A stretch of 64,000 bases of DNA from Pelagerythrobacter marinus (GCF_009827515.1 NZ_WTYO01000003.1:1-64000); one strand, 5' to 3'. Positions 9,596 to 17,460 are shown, counted from the stretch's first letter. Notes: generated from the letters alone by a model not told the origin. Numbers and translations are program-made.

Positions 9596-10102
9596 AGACA
9601 GGAAAATCGTAAGACGGCGCTTTCAGCATTGAAAAGCCTAAGGATTGCGGTTCAAGCGCCTGCAGACTTACAGCAGAGACGGCGCGTAATTTCCCGCGAA
9701 ACCAACCACCTGCAGCCCGACCGACGGCGCTGCTTTTATCTCGCCATCGTAATTGGGCCCTTATTCTTGGCCCGTTTCTGCATCTTCGCTCTCCTTTCCA
9801 AGTCATACATTCAAGTGTGCTAGTAGTCGATAGAGCACGCCAGTATTGGCGCTCTGGTGTGGGGTGGTCCCCGCAATCGTTCGTGCTCCGCCCTGCATGC
9901 CATGCAGGCGCACATGTCCGCGTCGGGATCGCGAGGCCACACATCCAATCACGCGCGATTGACCGCTCTCTGGGAGCGCTGTCGCCGGCAAGATATCGTG
10001 CTCTTCGCATCCGCTTCGATCCACCTCAACCAACCGCCATCACGGCGGAACTCGTGCTATCGCCTCGTTGTTAAACCGTTCTCGTGGTGCAGCGCGCGTG
10101 CG
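9596..10102. other. gene-free stretch between relaxase and IS110
   Basis: About 500 bases without a convincing gene. A minus-strand mini-frame of 14 codons (9783-9738) has GGAGAG nine bases before its ATG but resembles nothing I know. The right-hand part, towards 10102, probably belongs to the downstream non-coding end of the IS110 element, and the left part may contain the transfer origin or the leader of the relaxase. Neither could be marked with confidence. Confidence 0.4.
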
Positions 10103-11176
10103 TCATGCCTGCACCGCAACTGCGTTGCCGCTGCTCTCGGGCTGGTCGTTCGCCGCCGAGAACCGGAACCGCGATCCGTCGATCCACATGCGGTGCATGA
10201 TCACTGCGAGCTTGCGCGCGACCGCAACGACCGCACGCTTGTGACCGCGCTTAGTCGCGATCTTCATGCCCCAAGCTTTAAGCGTGCTGTGCTGCTTCGA
10301 GCGCGTGAGCATGCCGCTCGCCGCCTCGTAGAGCGCGGTTCGAACCTCGCCGTCGCCGCGCCGCGAGATATGTCCGTCGCGGTCGACCGAGGTGCCCGAC
10401 TGCTCGCGCTTGGGCGTCAGCCCGAAGTGCGCGCCCAGCGTCTTCGACTTGGCGAAGCGGTGCGGGTCGTCGACCGCCGCCATGAACGTCATCGCGGTGA
10501 CCGGCCCGACGCCGGGGATCTCGCACCAGCGGCGGCACAGCTCCTCCTGGCCGACCAGCTGAACGAGCATCTTGTGCAGCTCGCGGTACTGGTCCCACAA
10601 TACCTGCCAGCAGGTCAGCATGCTCTCGCTGAGCACTTGGAGCAGCGGATCGCCTGCGACGAGCTCGCGAACGCGATTGCAGAAGGTGCTGCGCTGCACA
10701 CGCGGTCCGACCATCAGACCGAACATCTTCAAGGACTGGCGAACCTCGTTCTCGATGTCGAGCAGCTTGCGCTTGAGAGTCCGTCGGTGTGCCAGCAGCA
10801 GCTTCATCCGGTTGGCGCGTTCGCTCTTCGCATGAACCTGTTTGAACCAGCCCGATCGCACCAGTTGAGCAAGCCCGCGTGCATCGTTCTTGTCGGTCTT
10901 GTTGCGCTGGGCGTCCAGCATGCGGGCTGCGTGATGGGTCTCCAGCAGCACCATCGGGATGCCGTGCTTCTCCAGCTCGCGGTGCAGCCAGGCCGACCAA
11001 CTGGTCGCCTCGTGGCCGACGAGCAGCAGCCGGTTCGCATACGGCTCAAGCGCCTGCCAGATCGCTTCGGGGTCGGTGGTCACACTGGTCTCCAGCGCGA
11101 TCTCGCCGTCCTTGGCTTTGACGACGCAGATCGCAGTTGTGGTGGCGGAAGTGTCGAGTGCGGCATGGTATTGCAT
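10103..11176 (-). CDS. IS110-family transposase (DEDD recombinase)
   Basis: A site-specific recombinase that moves IS110 elements without terminal inverted repeats. N-terminal RuvC-like DEDD domain: ALDTSATTTAICVV with the first Asp, VGHEATSW with the Glu, and KTDKNDARGLAQL with the Asp pair. The C-terminal Transposase_20 domain contains IPGVGPVTAMTFMAAV and the conserved serine region KREQSGTSVDRDGHISRRGD. The start is taken at MQYHAALDTS (11176), where family proteins begin, rather than the open frame to 11239. The protein is full length (357 residues) and so probably functional. It is inserted between the lytic transglycosylase and relaxase genes. Confidence 0.9.
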   Translation of the reverse strand: MQYHAALDTSATTTAICVVKAKDGEIALETSVTTDPEAIWQALEPYANRLLLVGHEATSWSAWLHRELEKHGIPMVLLETHHAARMLDAQRNKTDKNDARGLAQLVRSGWFKQVHAKSERANRMKLLLAHRRTLKRKLLDIENEVRQSLKMFGLMVGPRVQRSTFCNRVRELVAGDPLLQVLSESMLTCWQVLWDQYRELHKMLVQLVGQEELCRRWCEIPGVGPVTAMTFMAAVDDPHRFAKSKTLGAHFGLTPKREQSGTSVDRDGHISRRGDGEVRTALYEAASGMLTRSKQHSTLKAWGMKIATKRGHKRAVVAVARKLAVIMHRMWIDGSRFRFSAANDQPESSGNAVAVQA

Positions 11177-11366
11177 CGGGGGGCGTCCTCTCTTGCGGGG
11201 TGTAACAACACCCCGACCTTGCGCCTTCCCGTGCACCATGGCGAGATCGCCCGACGCTGGCCCAATTACGCGGTCAATCCCTCCCTTCCATTGATGCCTA
11301 GGTCTCCGCTCCTACGCCCGCTTTCGCTTGGGAACGCATGCCTGCGCGAAGGTGCGAGGACCGCTC
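11177..11366 (-). other. 5' non-coding end of IS110, candidate bridge-RNA region
   Basis: Non-coding sequence upstream of the IS110 transposase, up to the stop codon of the lytic transglycosylase gene. It contains a perfect stem-loop, GGGGTGT-aaca-ACACCCC (11197-11214). IS110 elements are known to transcribe a structured bridge RNA from this end that pairs with target and donor DNA. Whether this copy does so is inference, and the element boundary within the stretch is not determined. Confidence 0.3.
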
Positions 11367-12047
11367 TCATTTAGAAGGAGCCGTCGAGACGGGCGCGAAA
11401 AGATCATGCGCGGGCTGTTCCGGGCGCGCAAAAGGGTTCGCTACGGGGCCGGGCGCAGCCACCTCGTCCAACTCTTGTCGCGCCGCGCCGGAAGGCTGCA
11501 AGACGCCGGGCGGAACATCCCCGGCTTGAAGAGGCGCCGCCGCAAAAATGCCCTCGGACTGCAACAGCGGCGCAATCCGGGCGACATAGCGGCGTGTTTC
11601 GAGTGGCAGCGAACGCCGTCCGGCAAGCCAGTCTTCGTAGCGTCCCGGACCCGCATTGTATGCAGCGAGGAAGCCTTGCGCGCCGTAGCGATCGTACATT
11701 TCGCGCAGGTAAGACGTGCCGGCCAGAATGTTGTCGCGCGGGTCGAACGGGTCTTGCCCGAGGGAGAACCGGGCGCGCTGCCGCGACCAGGTTCCGGGCA
11801 TGAGCTGCATGAGACCCATCGCTCCTGCTGTGGAAACAGCCCGCACCCGGCCCGCACTTTCGGCCCGGATCACCGCATAAATCCATTGCTCGGGAATGCC
11901 GAATTGCTGCGATGCCTCGCTGACATGCGCTGCAATCTCGACGCGCTGGGAAGCTCGGACAAACTGCTCCGATTGCGCAAAAGCCTGCGCCGGACTCGCC
12001 GCCAGCATGGCAGCCAGGAGTCCCGGCAGAAGATACGGGCGGGCCAC
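11367..12047 (-). CDS. lytic transglycosylase (SLT domain)
   Basis: A periplasmic enzyme that cleaves peptidoglycan to let the transfer apparatus cross the wall. The GTG start at 12047 has AAAGGA eight bases upstream and opens directly into a signal peptide (YLLPGLLAAMLAASPAQAFA). SLT motifs follow: VIRAESAGR with the catalytic glutamate, GAMGLMQLMPGTW, and AAYNAGPGRYEDW. The C-terminal tail is proline and alanine rich. The length is 226 residues. It lies five bases downstream of the DUF736 gene in the tra operon and is directly followed by the IS110 copy. The open frame further upstream is overlap with DUF736, not coding. Confidence 0.88.
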   Translation of the reverse strand: MARPYLLPGLLAAMLAASPAQAFAQSEQFVRASQRVEIAAHVSEASQQFGIPEQWIYAVIRAESAGRVRAVSTAGAMGLMQLMPGTWSRQRARFSLGQDPFDPRDNILAGTSYLREMYDRYGAQGFLAAYNAGPGRYEDWLAGRRSLPLETRRYVARIAPLLQSEGIFAAAPLQAGDVPPGVLQPSGAARQELDEVAAPGPVANPFARPEQPAHDLFAPVSTAPSK

Positions 12048-12051
12048 GGAA

Positions 12052-12384
12052 TCAGTCCTTTGCCGGGCGGCGCGCGCCGCGCGACCATATAAGGACATGG
12101 TTCTGGTCGTCAGAACTGAACAGATTGGCGCGCAGGGGCCGAGGCAATACCGGATCGTCGACGACGAGCGTGACAAAACTGCCTGCCTTGTCGCCGACAT
12201 ATTTCCAGCCTGCACCCACCTCGTAGGTTTCCTCGCCCTCGCCTGCCATGATGCGATAGTCAGGGGCGTTCTCGACGTCGCAGGGGTCGACGGCCACCAG
12301 GGTCAGCGGTCTATCGATGGTGAGGGTTTTCAGCCGTCCCTCGAAGCCGTCGGGTGTGGCTGCAAAAGTGCCGATACAGGTCAT
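12052..12384 (-). CDS. DUF736 family protein
   Basis: A 110-residue protein of the DUF736 family, common in conjugative regions of Rhizobiales and Sphingomonadales. It begins MTCIGTFAATPDGFEGRLKT and shows the family's beta-rich core with VGAGWKYVGDKAGSFVTL and the late SSDDQNHVLIWSR. Its biochemical function is unknown. The start overlaps the stop of the TraF gene by four bases and has GGAG upstream, so it belongs to the same operon. Confidence 0.88.
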   Translation of the reverse strand: MTCIGTFAATPDGFEGRLKTLTIDRPLTLVAVDPCDVENAPDYRIMAGEGEETYEVGAGWKYVGDKAGSFVTLVVDDPVLPRPLRANLFSSDDQNHVLIWSRGARRPAKD

Positions 12385-12962
12385 TGTGCGTCTCCTTCAG
12401 TGGTGTTTTGGATGGGAAAGTCTGCGGGTGAGGCAAGCAGGACAAAATCCCCGTCGCCCGCTTCATCGGTCCAAACGGGCCGCGCCCGCCCGATGACATC
12501 GGCGCGTACGACCGGGCCGAAATAACGCCCGTCAAAGCTGTCGGGGGCGCGCCCGTTCATCACGAACAGTTCGTGCGCAGCAATCGTCCGGCACCCTTCC
12601 CAGACAGGCAGTTCGCGTCCAAGGCTGTCGAGCCGGCGCGCCGCTCCCGCAGGTGTCCCATTGATCTCGATGAGCAGGTCGCGCCGGCAGACCCTATCCC
12701 CGCCAAGCGCCGCAACCTCCTTGATGAGCGGAACGCCCGCAGGAAGATAGCCGCGCGAGGCGAGGTATTTCTGCAGCCTGAAAGCAGGATCGATCGCGAC
12801 GCGGTCGCCTCTTTCAAGACCGGTCTTTCCGCCGATTGAGTACAGTCCAACCGGCACGCTGGCCGTCACGTTCCAGACCAAAAGTCGCGAGAGCGGGATT
12901 GCGATGCTGGCCAGTGTCGCTGCCGCGACCATGCCTGCCAGAAAGGCGGTGCGCCGCCTCAT
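12381..12962 (-). CDS. traF: TraF-type S26 signal peptidase
   Basis: A membrane-bound serine peptidase of family S26. TraF-type enzymes process the conjugative pilin. The N-terminus is one membrane helix (FLAGMVAAATLASIAIPLS). The catalytic serine lies in TASVPVGLYSI (about residue 35) and the lysine in PLIKEVAALGGDRV (about residue 81). The ATG at 12962 gives 193 residues, normal for TraF; the frame is open far upstream but that part overlaps the DUF2840 gene. It overlaps both neighbours by four bases, showing tight coupling. Confidence 0.9.
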   Translation of the reverse strand: MRRRTAFLAGMVAAATLASIAIPLSRLLVWNVTASVPVGLYSIGGKTGLERGDRVAIDPAFRLQKYLASRGYLPAGVPLIKEVAALGGDRVCRRDLLIEINGTPAGAARRLDSLGRELPVWEGCRTIAAHELFVMNGRAPDSFDGRYFGPVVRADVIGRARPVWTDEAGDGDFVLLASPADFPIQNTTEGDAQ

Positions 12963-13648
12963 GATTGCAGCTTTCGCCGCCGCAGCCAGTCGCGATGGCG
13001 CGCAGGGGAATAGGAACGTACTTGCATGCCCCCTGCCAGCCTGTTGTGGACATGATGCCAGTGGTCGGGAGCTACATCGCAGGGATCGATGCCAACGTCC
13101 TCGATCGCATCGATCAGCGCAAAGACCTGGCGAACCTTTGGCCAGCTTCGCACCGAGAGCAGGATTTGCGCGCCAGGATCGACCTGCGGCAGAGTGGTGA
13201 ACGGCTCGCCGAAACCGGCGGCTTGGGCGATCGTGAGTGTGGAGCCAACGGTCCCGTAGTCGTTCGAAGCCCACCGAACCAAGGCAAAGACCTGTCCCGG
13301 AGCATAGCTTTCGATACGCGTCCGGCGATCGAGGATGCGCTCTGCAACGGGCTTGCCGAACCGAAGCCAGTCTTCCTGCACGCCGCCGCGCCACACCAGC
13401 GTGACGTGCGTAAGTGGCGGATCACCGGAACCTGCCTCGACCGGTTCCGGAGGCGGAAGCGAAGCGCGCGCTGCGCTTTTGCACAGGCGTGGCTGTGTTA
13501 GCAGGAATCTGAAAGATTCCTTGTTAGCATTGTTAAGGGCTTCGCAGGCGCCGCGTTTTCGGCGAGTCGCGCAGGCTCCCGGTTCCCGATAGTCCGGGAA
13601 TAGGGTTCCCGATCGTCCGAACGTCATGGTTCCCGATAGTCCGAACAT
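12959..13648 (-). CDS. DUF2840 family protein (start uncertain)
   Basis: The conserved DUF2840 domain runs from THVTLVWRGGVQEDWLRFG (about 13410) to the end, with ERILDRRTRIESYAPGQVF, VRWASNDYGTVGS and DVAPDHWHHVHNRL. The family is found next to traF and parA in conjugative elements; its function is unknown. No ATG or convincing GTG lies close to the domain. The best start is the ATG at 13648, which abuts the repA stop and has AAAAGGG seven bases before it inside repA, but this translates through the iterons and adds about 80 residues unlike other members. A parA gene, usually found here, is absent, so a deletion may have joined the repA end to a DUF2840 gene that lost its own start. Confidence 0.72.
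   Translation of the reverse strand: MFGLSGTMTFGRSGTLFPDYREPGACATRRKRGACEALNNANKESFRFLLTQPRLCKSAARASLPPPEPVEAGSGDPPLTHVTLVWRGGVQEDWLRFGKPVAERILDRRTRIESYAPGQVFALVRWASNDYGTVGSTLTIAQAAGFGEPFTTLPQVDPGAQILLSVRSWPKVRQVFALIDAIEDVGIDPCDVAPDHWHHVHNRLAGGMQVRSYSPARHRDWLRRRKLQS
13497..13529. repeat. inverted repeat flanked by GTTAGCA direct repeats
   Basis: AGGAATC-tgaaa-GATTCCT (13503-13521) is a seven-base perfect dyad. GTTAGCA occurs immediately on both sides (13497-13503 and 13523-13529), 26 bp apart. It lies between the iterons and the DUF2840 domain. It may be an operator or part of the replication origin; it has no T-tract in the reading direction of the operon. It could also be chance within the doubtful N-terminus of DUF2840. 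Confidence 0.35.
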
Positions 13649-13651
13649 CAC
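13581..13651. repeat. three iterons downstream of repA (candidate oriV)
   Basis: GGTTCCCGATAGTCCG occurs at 13581, GGTTCCCGATCGTCCG at 13604 and GGTTCCCGATAGTCCG at 13628, giving spacings of 23 and 24 bp (about two helical turns). The third copy reaches the repA stop codon. Tandem repeats of this spacing beside a replication initiator gene are the normal binding sites of such initiators. TTTTCCACAGG just beyond (13658) resembles a DnaA box but lies in the repA coding end. The repeats are plain in the sequence; origin function is inferred. Confidence 0.7.
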
Positions 13652-14529
13652 GCACCCTTTTCCACAGGGGGCAGCCCGATACGGCGCCGCGCGGACGCGA
13701 AGGGATCGACAGGCGCTGCAACGAACAGGAGCCGCTCGCGGCCGAACTGGTGCTCAAGAGCGAGATTGTAGCCGGGGAGCGACTGGCGGCGAACGATGGC
13801 CCGCACTTCGAAAGCGAAACGCTTCAATGGCGAGAGCGCGCCGGACTTCACATGCAAGTGCGAAATGTCGAAACTCCACCCGCCCTTCTGCTTCCCGCCA
13901 TGCTTGCGTACGATGCGATAGAGCCAGCGCTCAAGACCGCCGGTAAGCGCGAAATAGGCCGGGTCGATGGTCAGGACGAGCGCACGATCGAGCACGCCCT
14001 CGTAGAGCCAGTCCGGCACGATCATTTCGATGCCGAGCGCGCGCCCGTTGTCGTCGAGCCGTTCGCGCCATTCGTTGATCCAGGAAAATCGTCGGCGGCG
14101 TCGCGCCCCGGCCTGCCGGATGGAGGTGGCAATGCTGGTCGACTGCAAGCGGTCGAGCGCCGCCTTCAGGCGCTCGTAGCCAGCCTTTCCGGTTCCGCGC
14201 CGGGTGAAGGTAAGGATTTCATGGGGCGTCGCCGCGATAAGGCGCGAGGTGGCTTTGCCGGCATCGCGCGCCTCGACGATCTGGCTCGCTACCCAGATCA
14301 GTACATCGGCGTCCCAGATGGTGGCCACGCCATGTTCGGCGGTCGCTTCGACCAGAATGGCGACCTCGCCCATACGAAAGTCGATCGGCTTCACGCGCTT
14401 CGTCTTGGCGAGGCTGAAGAAAGGCCAGGCCATCAGATCCTGCGCATCGCGCGCGGCGATGTCGCTGCCCGCGCCGACGAACAGGTCGAGCTGTCCGGCC
14501 CCGCCGTCCGATGTCTTCAAGGAGCGCAT
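13648..14529 (-). CDS. repA: replication initiator protein A (RPA family)
   Basis: A plasmid-type replication initiator of the RPA family (293 residues) found in alphaproteobacterial plasmids and integrative elements. Recognisable segments are AWPFFSLAKTKRVKPIDF near residue 34, GVATIWDADVLIWVASQI, RRGTGKAGYERLKAALDRL with SIRQAG (winged-helix part) and LYRIVRKHGGKQKGGWSFDI. The iterons at its 3' end fit its job. It is preceded by an AlpA-like HTH gene ten bases away. A replication initiator suggests the element is a plasmid, or an integrative element that replicates after excision. Confidence 0.9.
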   Translation of the reverse strand: MRSLKTSDGGAGQLDLFVGAGSDIAARDAQDLMAWPFFSLAKTKRVKPIDFRMGEVAILVEATAEHGVATIWDADVLIWVASQIVEARDAGKATSRLIAATPHEILTFTRRGTGKAGYERLKAALDRLQSTSIATSIRQAGARRRRRFSWINEWRERLDDNGRALGIEMIVPDWLYEGVLDRALVLTIDPAYFALTGGLERWLYRIVRKHGGKQKGGWSFDISHLHVKSGALSPLKRFAFEVRAIVRRQSLPGYNLALEHQFGRERLLFVAAPVDPFASARRRIGLPPVEKGA

Positions 14530-14538
14530 GGTACCGCT

Positions 14539-14811
14539 TCAGCGCCGGACCGGACCGGTGTAGCCGTCGATCCGCTTGGCAGGATGAACGACGCCCTTGC
14601 CCGGATCGCTGGTGGAACGGCGCAAGCCCTGCTCGGCCCAGGCGTCGAGATCTTCGGGCCGGTAAACGATGCGGCCGCCGAGCTTGTGGTAGACCGGCCC
14701 TGTTCCATAGCATCGGTGCTTTTCGAGCGTGCGCGGCGAAAGCCCCAGATGCACCGCGGCATCCGGGGTGCGCAGGTAGCGGGGACGGACCGGATCGGGA
14801 ACGGCGGGCAT
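14539..14811 (-). CDS. AlpA/excisionase-like helix-turn-helix protein
   Basis: A 90-residue DNA-binding protein with a MerR/excisionase-type winged helix: YLRTPDAAVHLGLSPRTLEK, then YHKLGGRIVYRPEDLDAWAE. Proteins of this kind precede repA in many alphaproteobacterial integrative elements and regulate the rep/tra operon or aid excision. It is ten bases upstream of repA on the same strand. The family is clear from the motif; whether it acts as repressor or excision factor cannot be told. Confidence 0.85.
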   Translation of the reverse strand: MPAVPDPVRPRYLRTPDAAVHLGLSPRTLEKHRCYGTGPVYHKLGGRIVYRPEDLDAWAEQGLRRSTSDPGKGVVHPAKRIDGYTGPVRR

Positions 14812-15337
14812 GGGGTTAGCTCCAGGAGGCTTGGGTGGCTGCGGCTAACTGCCGCTGATTGCGGAGGGTGATGGCGCATGCCCTGGCAATGGGGGGAGCG
14901 ACACGATGCCGCGTTCGGATTTGTCGCCCCTACCGATCTGAGCTCGGCAGGATCGAGGAGGGGCGGCATCCGCGCAGAACCCGACGCTATCGCGCTGCCC
15001 GGCAGGCTTTCGGCTGCAATGCCGAAGGCTCAGAGCAATGAACCGCACCTGCGAGAGAGGCAGTGGCCAAGGGCCTGTGGGAAGCAAGGCAAGCGGGACC
15101 TGTCGCGGCCGTAGCTTCCCGCTCGCCCGACCCGCTGCCGGTTCGCAAGTGCATGCGGGGCCCCAAAAACACGTAATGCCGCACCCTCAGGAGCGTATCG
15201 CCAGATGCGCGGGACAGAGTGCGTCCCCAGCCCCGCTCCATTTATCCCGATCGCCAGTTGGCCAAGCCGATGTTTGGAGAACCGCCGATTGCTGCTGGAT
15301 CGAAACTTGAACCTGTAGCTCAGCCCATAAGAGACAC
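14812..15337. other. gene-free stretch upstream of the HTH gene
   Basis: About 525 bases with no recognisable gene on either strand. Related elements often carry a DUF2285-type gene here; I could not find it. The stretch probably contains the promoter of the HTH-repA-tra operon, but I see no clear -35/-10 pair. Confidence 0.4.
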
Positions 15338-15338
15338 G

Positions 15339-15372
15339 AAAAAAGGGCAGGAACCGCTGCCGGTCCCTGCCC
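15339..15372 (-). terminator. rho-independent terminator after the 73-residue gene
   Basis: On the minus strand GGGCAGG pairs with CCTGCCC (15366-15372 and 15345-15351) around a 14-base loop and is followed by a run of six T (15339-15344). It lies 11 bases beyond the stop of the small gene at 15384-15605. Confidence 0.75.
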
Positions 15373-15383
15373 TGCAGAATGCC

Positions 15384-15605
15384 TCAGAATTCGTCGAGCA
15401 TTCCGCCATGGACGGTATGAACGACCCGGATCGCAAGATGCGGGGGCAGCGCATTGTAGTCGCCTTCGTCGACCGCGCGATATCCGAGTTCGTCATCCTC
15501 GATAACATGCTGGTCGAAGAAGCTGTGCAAGGCCCGTTGCTCAGCTGTTTCCAGAGCCTCGAAATAATTGCGCGAAGGCAGTGTGCATTTCGTGAAATAG
15601 GTCAT
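15384..15605 (-). CDS. small conserved hypothetical protein (73 aa)
   Basis: An acidic 73-residue protein with no family I can name. The start is firm: an ATG with AGGAGG eight bases upstream. The N-terminus (MTYFTKCTLPSRNYFEALE) and the end (HLAIRVVHTVHGGMLDEF) suggest one small folded domain without membrane segment or signal peptide. It has its own terminator downstream and a gene-free stretch upstream, so it is a single-gene unit among the ssb and rep genes. Small proteins of this type are frequent in conjugative regions; the function is unknown. Confidence 0.75.
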   Translation of the reverse strand: MTYFTKCTLPSRNYFEALETAEQRALHSFFDQHVIEDDELGYRAVDEGDYNALPPHLAIRVVHTVHGGMLDEF

Positions 15606-15949
15606 GATAATCCTCCTGAAATCTGTCGCGAGACGACATGAGGTTGGCCGATGGGCCCGGGCAGACCGGGTCACAGGATCGCCTGACAGGGCGACCGCGA
15701 AGCGGCGCAGGGGGAAACGGTTTTGTCCGGTGCCGGATGCAATCCGGCGGCGGACAAAATGGTGGGGCCCCTGCCGTCCTTGATGCGGGCGGCGCGGGAC
15801 CATCATGCTGGAAATGCGGTAAGCCAGGCCAATCCAGTCCACCTCAAACGACCGTTTCAGATGATCGCTGCCATAATGGGTCGGGCCCTCCGGGCAGCGC
15901 CTGGCTATTCCCCGGAGAAAAGACCGAGCGAAAGGAAGGGTGAACAGCG
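15606..15949. other. non-coding stretch between the small gene and ssb terminator
   Basis: No gene on either strand. It should contain the promoter for the 73-residue gene and holds the strong palindrome listed separately at 15721-15759. Confidence 0.45.
15721..15759. repeat. 39-bp near-perfect palindrome
   Basis: The arms TTTTGTCCG and GCCGGAT are repeated in reverse complement as ATCCGGC and CGGACAAAA around a three-base centre (gca), with small two-base interruptions. T-runs are at the 5' ends of both strands, which is the wrong way round for a terminator. A protein-binding site, a single-strand origin or part of oriT is possible. Confidence 0.65.
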
Positions 15950-15978
15950 AAAAAGGCCCTGCCGTTTCCGGCAGAGCC
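15950..15978 (-). terminator. rho-independent terminator of ssb
   Basis: Read on the minus strand, GGCTCTGCCG pairs with CGGCAGGGCC across a short AAA loop (15955-15978) and is followed by five T (15950-15954), 28 bases beyond the ssb stop. Confidence 0.7.
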
Positions 15979-16005
15979 TCCTTTGGCTGGTTCGATGGCG
16001 CCGGA

Positions 16006-16392
16006 TCAGTCGATCGGAGGGGCGTCCTGGTTGTCGCCGCCATTGGCCCGCGAGAGGAAGTCGACCTTGTCCGCGAGGATCTCGGTCCCGTAGCGCGTGA
16101 CCCCGTCCTTGTCCTCCCACTGGGTGTAATGGATGCGGCCCTGGACCGATACCAGCTGGCCCTTTGAGCAATACTGGCCGACGGTCTTGGCGAGGCCATT
16201 GAAGCATGTCACCCGGTGGAACTCGCTTTCCTTGGCGGTGTAGCCGTTCTCGTCATTGTAGGTCTTGCCATCCTTGTCGCGTGCGGGGCGATCGGTGACG
16301 ACGGTGATCCCGGTGACATTGGTGCCGCCCTTGGTCTCGCGGGTGTCGGGATCGCGAGCGATGCGGCCAGTGAGGATTGCAATATTGGTCAT
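16006..16392 (-). CDS. ssb: single-stranded DNA-binding protein
   Basis: An OB-fold protein that coats single-stranded DNA during replication or conjugal entry. Family motifs are MTNIAILTGRIARDPDTRET at the start, ESEFHRVTCFNGLAKTV and KGQLVSVQGRIHYTQWEDKD, followed by TRYGTEILADKVDFLSR. At 128 residues it is shorter than chromosomal SSB and has only a brief acidic tail (DNQDAPPID), ending without the usual DDDIPF-type tip. That is normal for element-borne copies but implies weaker contact with host replication proteins. AAGGA precedes the ATG. It has its own terminator. Confidence 0.9.
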   Translation of the reverse strand: MTNIAILTGRIARDPDTRETKGGTNVTGITVVTDRPARDKDGKTYNDENGYTAKESEFHRVTCFNGLAKTVGQYCSKGQLVSVQGRIHYTQWEDKDGVTRYGTEILADKVDFLSRANGGDNQDAPPID

Positions 16393-16661
16393 GATAGTAG
16401 TCCTTCAGTTCCTCAAACCGGAGACCATCTCCGGCTTGCGAACATCCAGAAGAAGCAGGGCATGGGAGGACTGCACCGCAGGCCTGAAGGGCCGAAGGGA
16501 AACCTGTTCATGACGGGTGGTGCGGGCAGGCAGCGCAGCTGCCAACACGGCCGTCAAAGGAACGGGTTGCGGCTCCTCAGCTGACCTGGTTCAGGACTGT
16601 TCGCGACAAAAGCCGGATGGGTATCGGGTGCGGGTCTGAAGGTGCCAGGACCCTGCTGCAA

Positions 16662-16931
16662 TCAGCTTACCTCATTGCCTTCCGATGCCGCCAGGAGATC
16701 CATGAAGTTGCGGGCTGCTTCCCGGTCTTCCTCGTTCTCGAAGGCCACGTCGAGGTCGGGGGCAGACCCGAGCAGGTAGAGCATGGCCCACAGGGCAAAG
16801 CGTTTTCCCCGGTCCTGCTCCAGACCGAGATCGACCTGGCATCGCTCGATCCCCGAGGCCAAGGTTTCTGCGCCAGTCGCTCGAGGATCGGCAGTGCCAA
16901 AATAGCGGATGAGAAGCGTATCAAGGTCCAT
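16662..16931 (-). CDS. conserved hypothetical protein (89 aa)
   Basis: An 89-residue soluble, acidic, helical protein, starting MDLDTLLIRYFGTADP and containing RFALWAMLYLLGSAPDLDVAF. I do not recognise a characterised family; proteins of this look accompany ssb and replication genes in sphingomonad conjugative regions. No signal peptide or membrane helix. It lies 71 bases downstream of another small conserved gene on the same strand, so the two probably form a unit. The gap of about 270 bases to ssb contains a small hairpin (CCGGAG/CTCCGG near 16421-16437) but no gene. Confidence 0.65.
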   Translation of the reverse strand: MDLDTLLIRYFGTADPRATGAETLASGIERCQVDLGLEQDRGKRFALWAMLYLLGSAPDLDVAFENEEDREAARNFMDLLAASEGNEVS

Positions 16932-17002
16932 CGCACTCTTTTCGGATCATCGGTCGGGCCGCGGCGAGGAAGGCCAGCATTCGTGGCCCGGTCATGCGTC
17001 GC

Positions 17003-17356
17003 TCAATCAGCGGTGGGTTGCTCGCGAAGCCGCCGGGCGCGCTCGACGAAGTGCTCCATCTGGGTGGCGGCATGCAGGGTAAGCGGATGCGGCTTCGCAT
17101 CGGCACGCGGGGATATGAATTCCGCGATTTCTTCGATTGCTGCAAGCTGATCGGCGCTGGCCTGCGACAGAAGGCCGAGCACCATGTTCTCAAGGGCGAT
17201 CACCCTGATGCGCAATTGGATGATCTCGGCATCGGAGAGTGGCGGAATATCCCATTTCTCGCAATCGGCAGCGAGCGCTTCCTGCGGCCCGCAGGGCAAT
17301 GCCCCGCCTTCGTCTTCCCAGCGCGACAGCGCCCCGGCTTTTCCCGTTTCCGACAT
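17003..17356 (-). CDS. conserved hypothetical protein (117 aa)
   Basis: A soluble 117-residue protein. The middle (DAEIIQLRIRVIALENMVLGLL, in two halves around residues 42-62) looks like a short coiled coil, and the end is basic (FVERARRLREQPTAD). The ATG has AAAGGA upstream. Together with the 89-residue gene downstream it forms a two-gene unit at the edge of the transfer backbone. No enzymatic motif and no known family. Function unknown. Confidence 0.65.
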   Translation of the reverse strand: MSETGKAGALSRWEDEGGALPCGPQEALAADCEKWDIPPLSDAEIIQLRIRVIALENMVLGLLSQASADQLAAIEEIAEFISPRADAKPHPLTLHAATQMEHFVERARRLREQPTAD

Positions 17357-17460
17357 ATGCGGTTCCTTTCATAGCCAACGAGGCGATCGTCTGCACGCTG
17401 CTCACATAGCACAAAGCCCTACCGGGATGCGCCTGGCACGGCGACAGCGAAGCCGGGCAA

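Noticed and set aside
9738-9783. 14-codon minus-strand frame with GGAGAG before ATG
   Set aside because: Too short to judge; the ribosome-like site alone is not enough to call a gene.
9857-11374. 505-codon plus-strand open frame
   Set aside because: Antisense to the IS110 transposase, which has all DEDD motifs; the plus-strand frame is low-complexity Arg/Leu/Ala.
13658-13668. DnaA-box-like TTTTCCACAGG
   Set aside because: One mismatch to TTATCCACA and inside the repA coding end; suggestive beside iterons but not enough for a separate feature.
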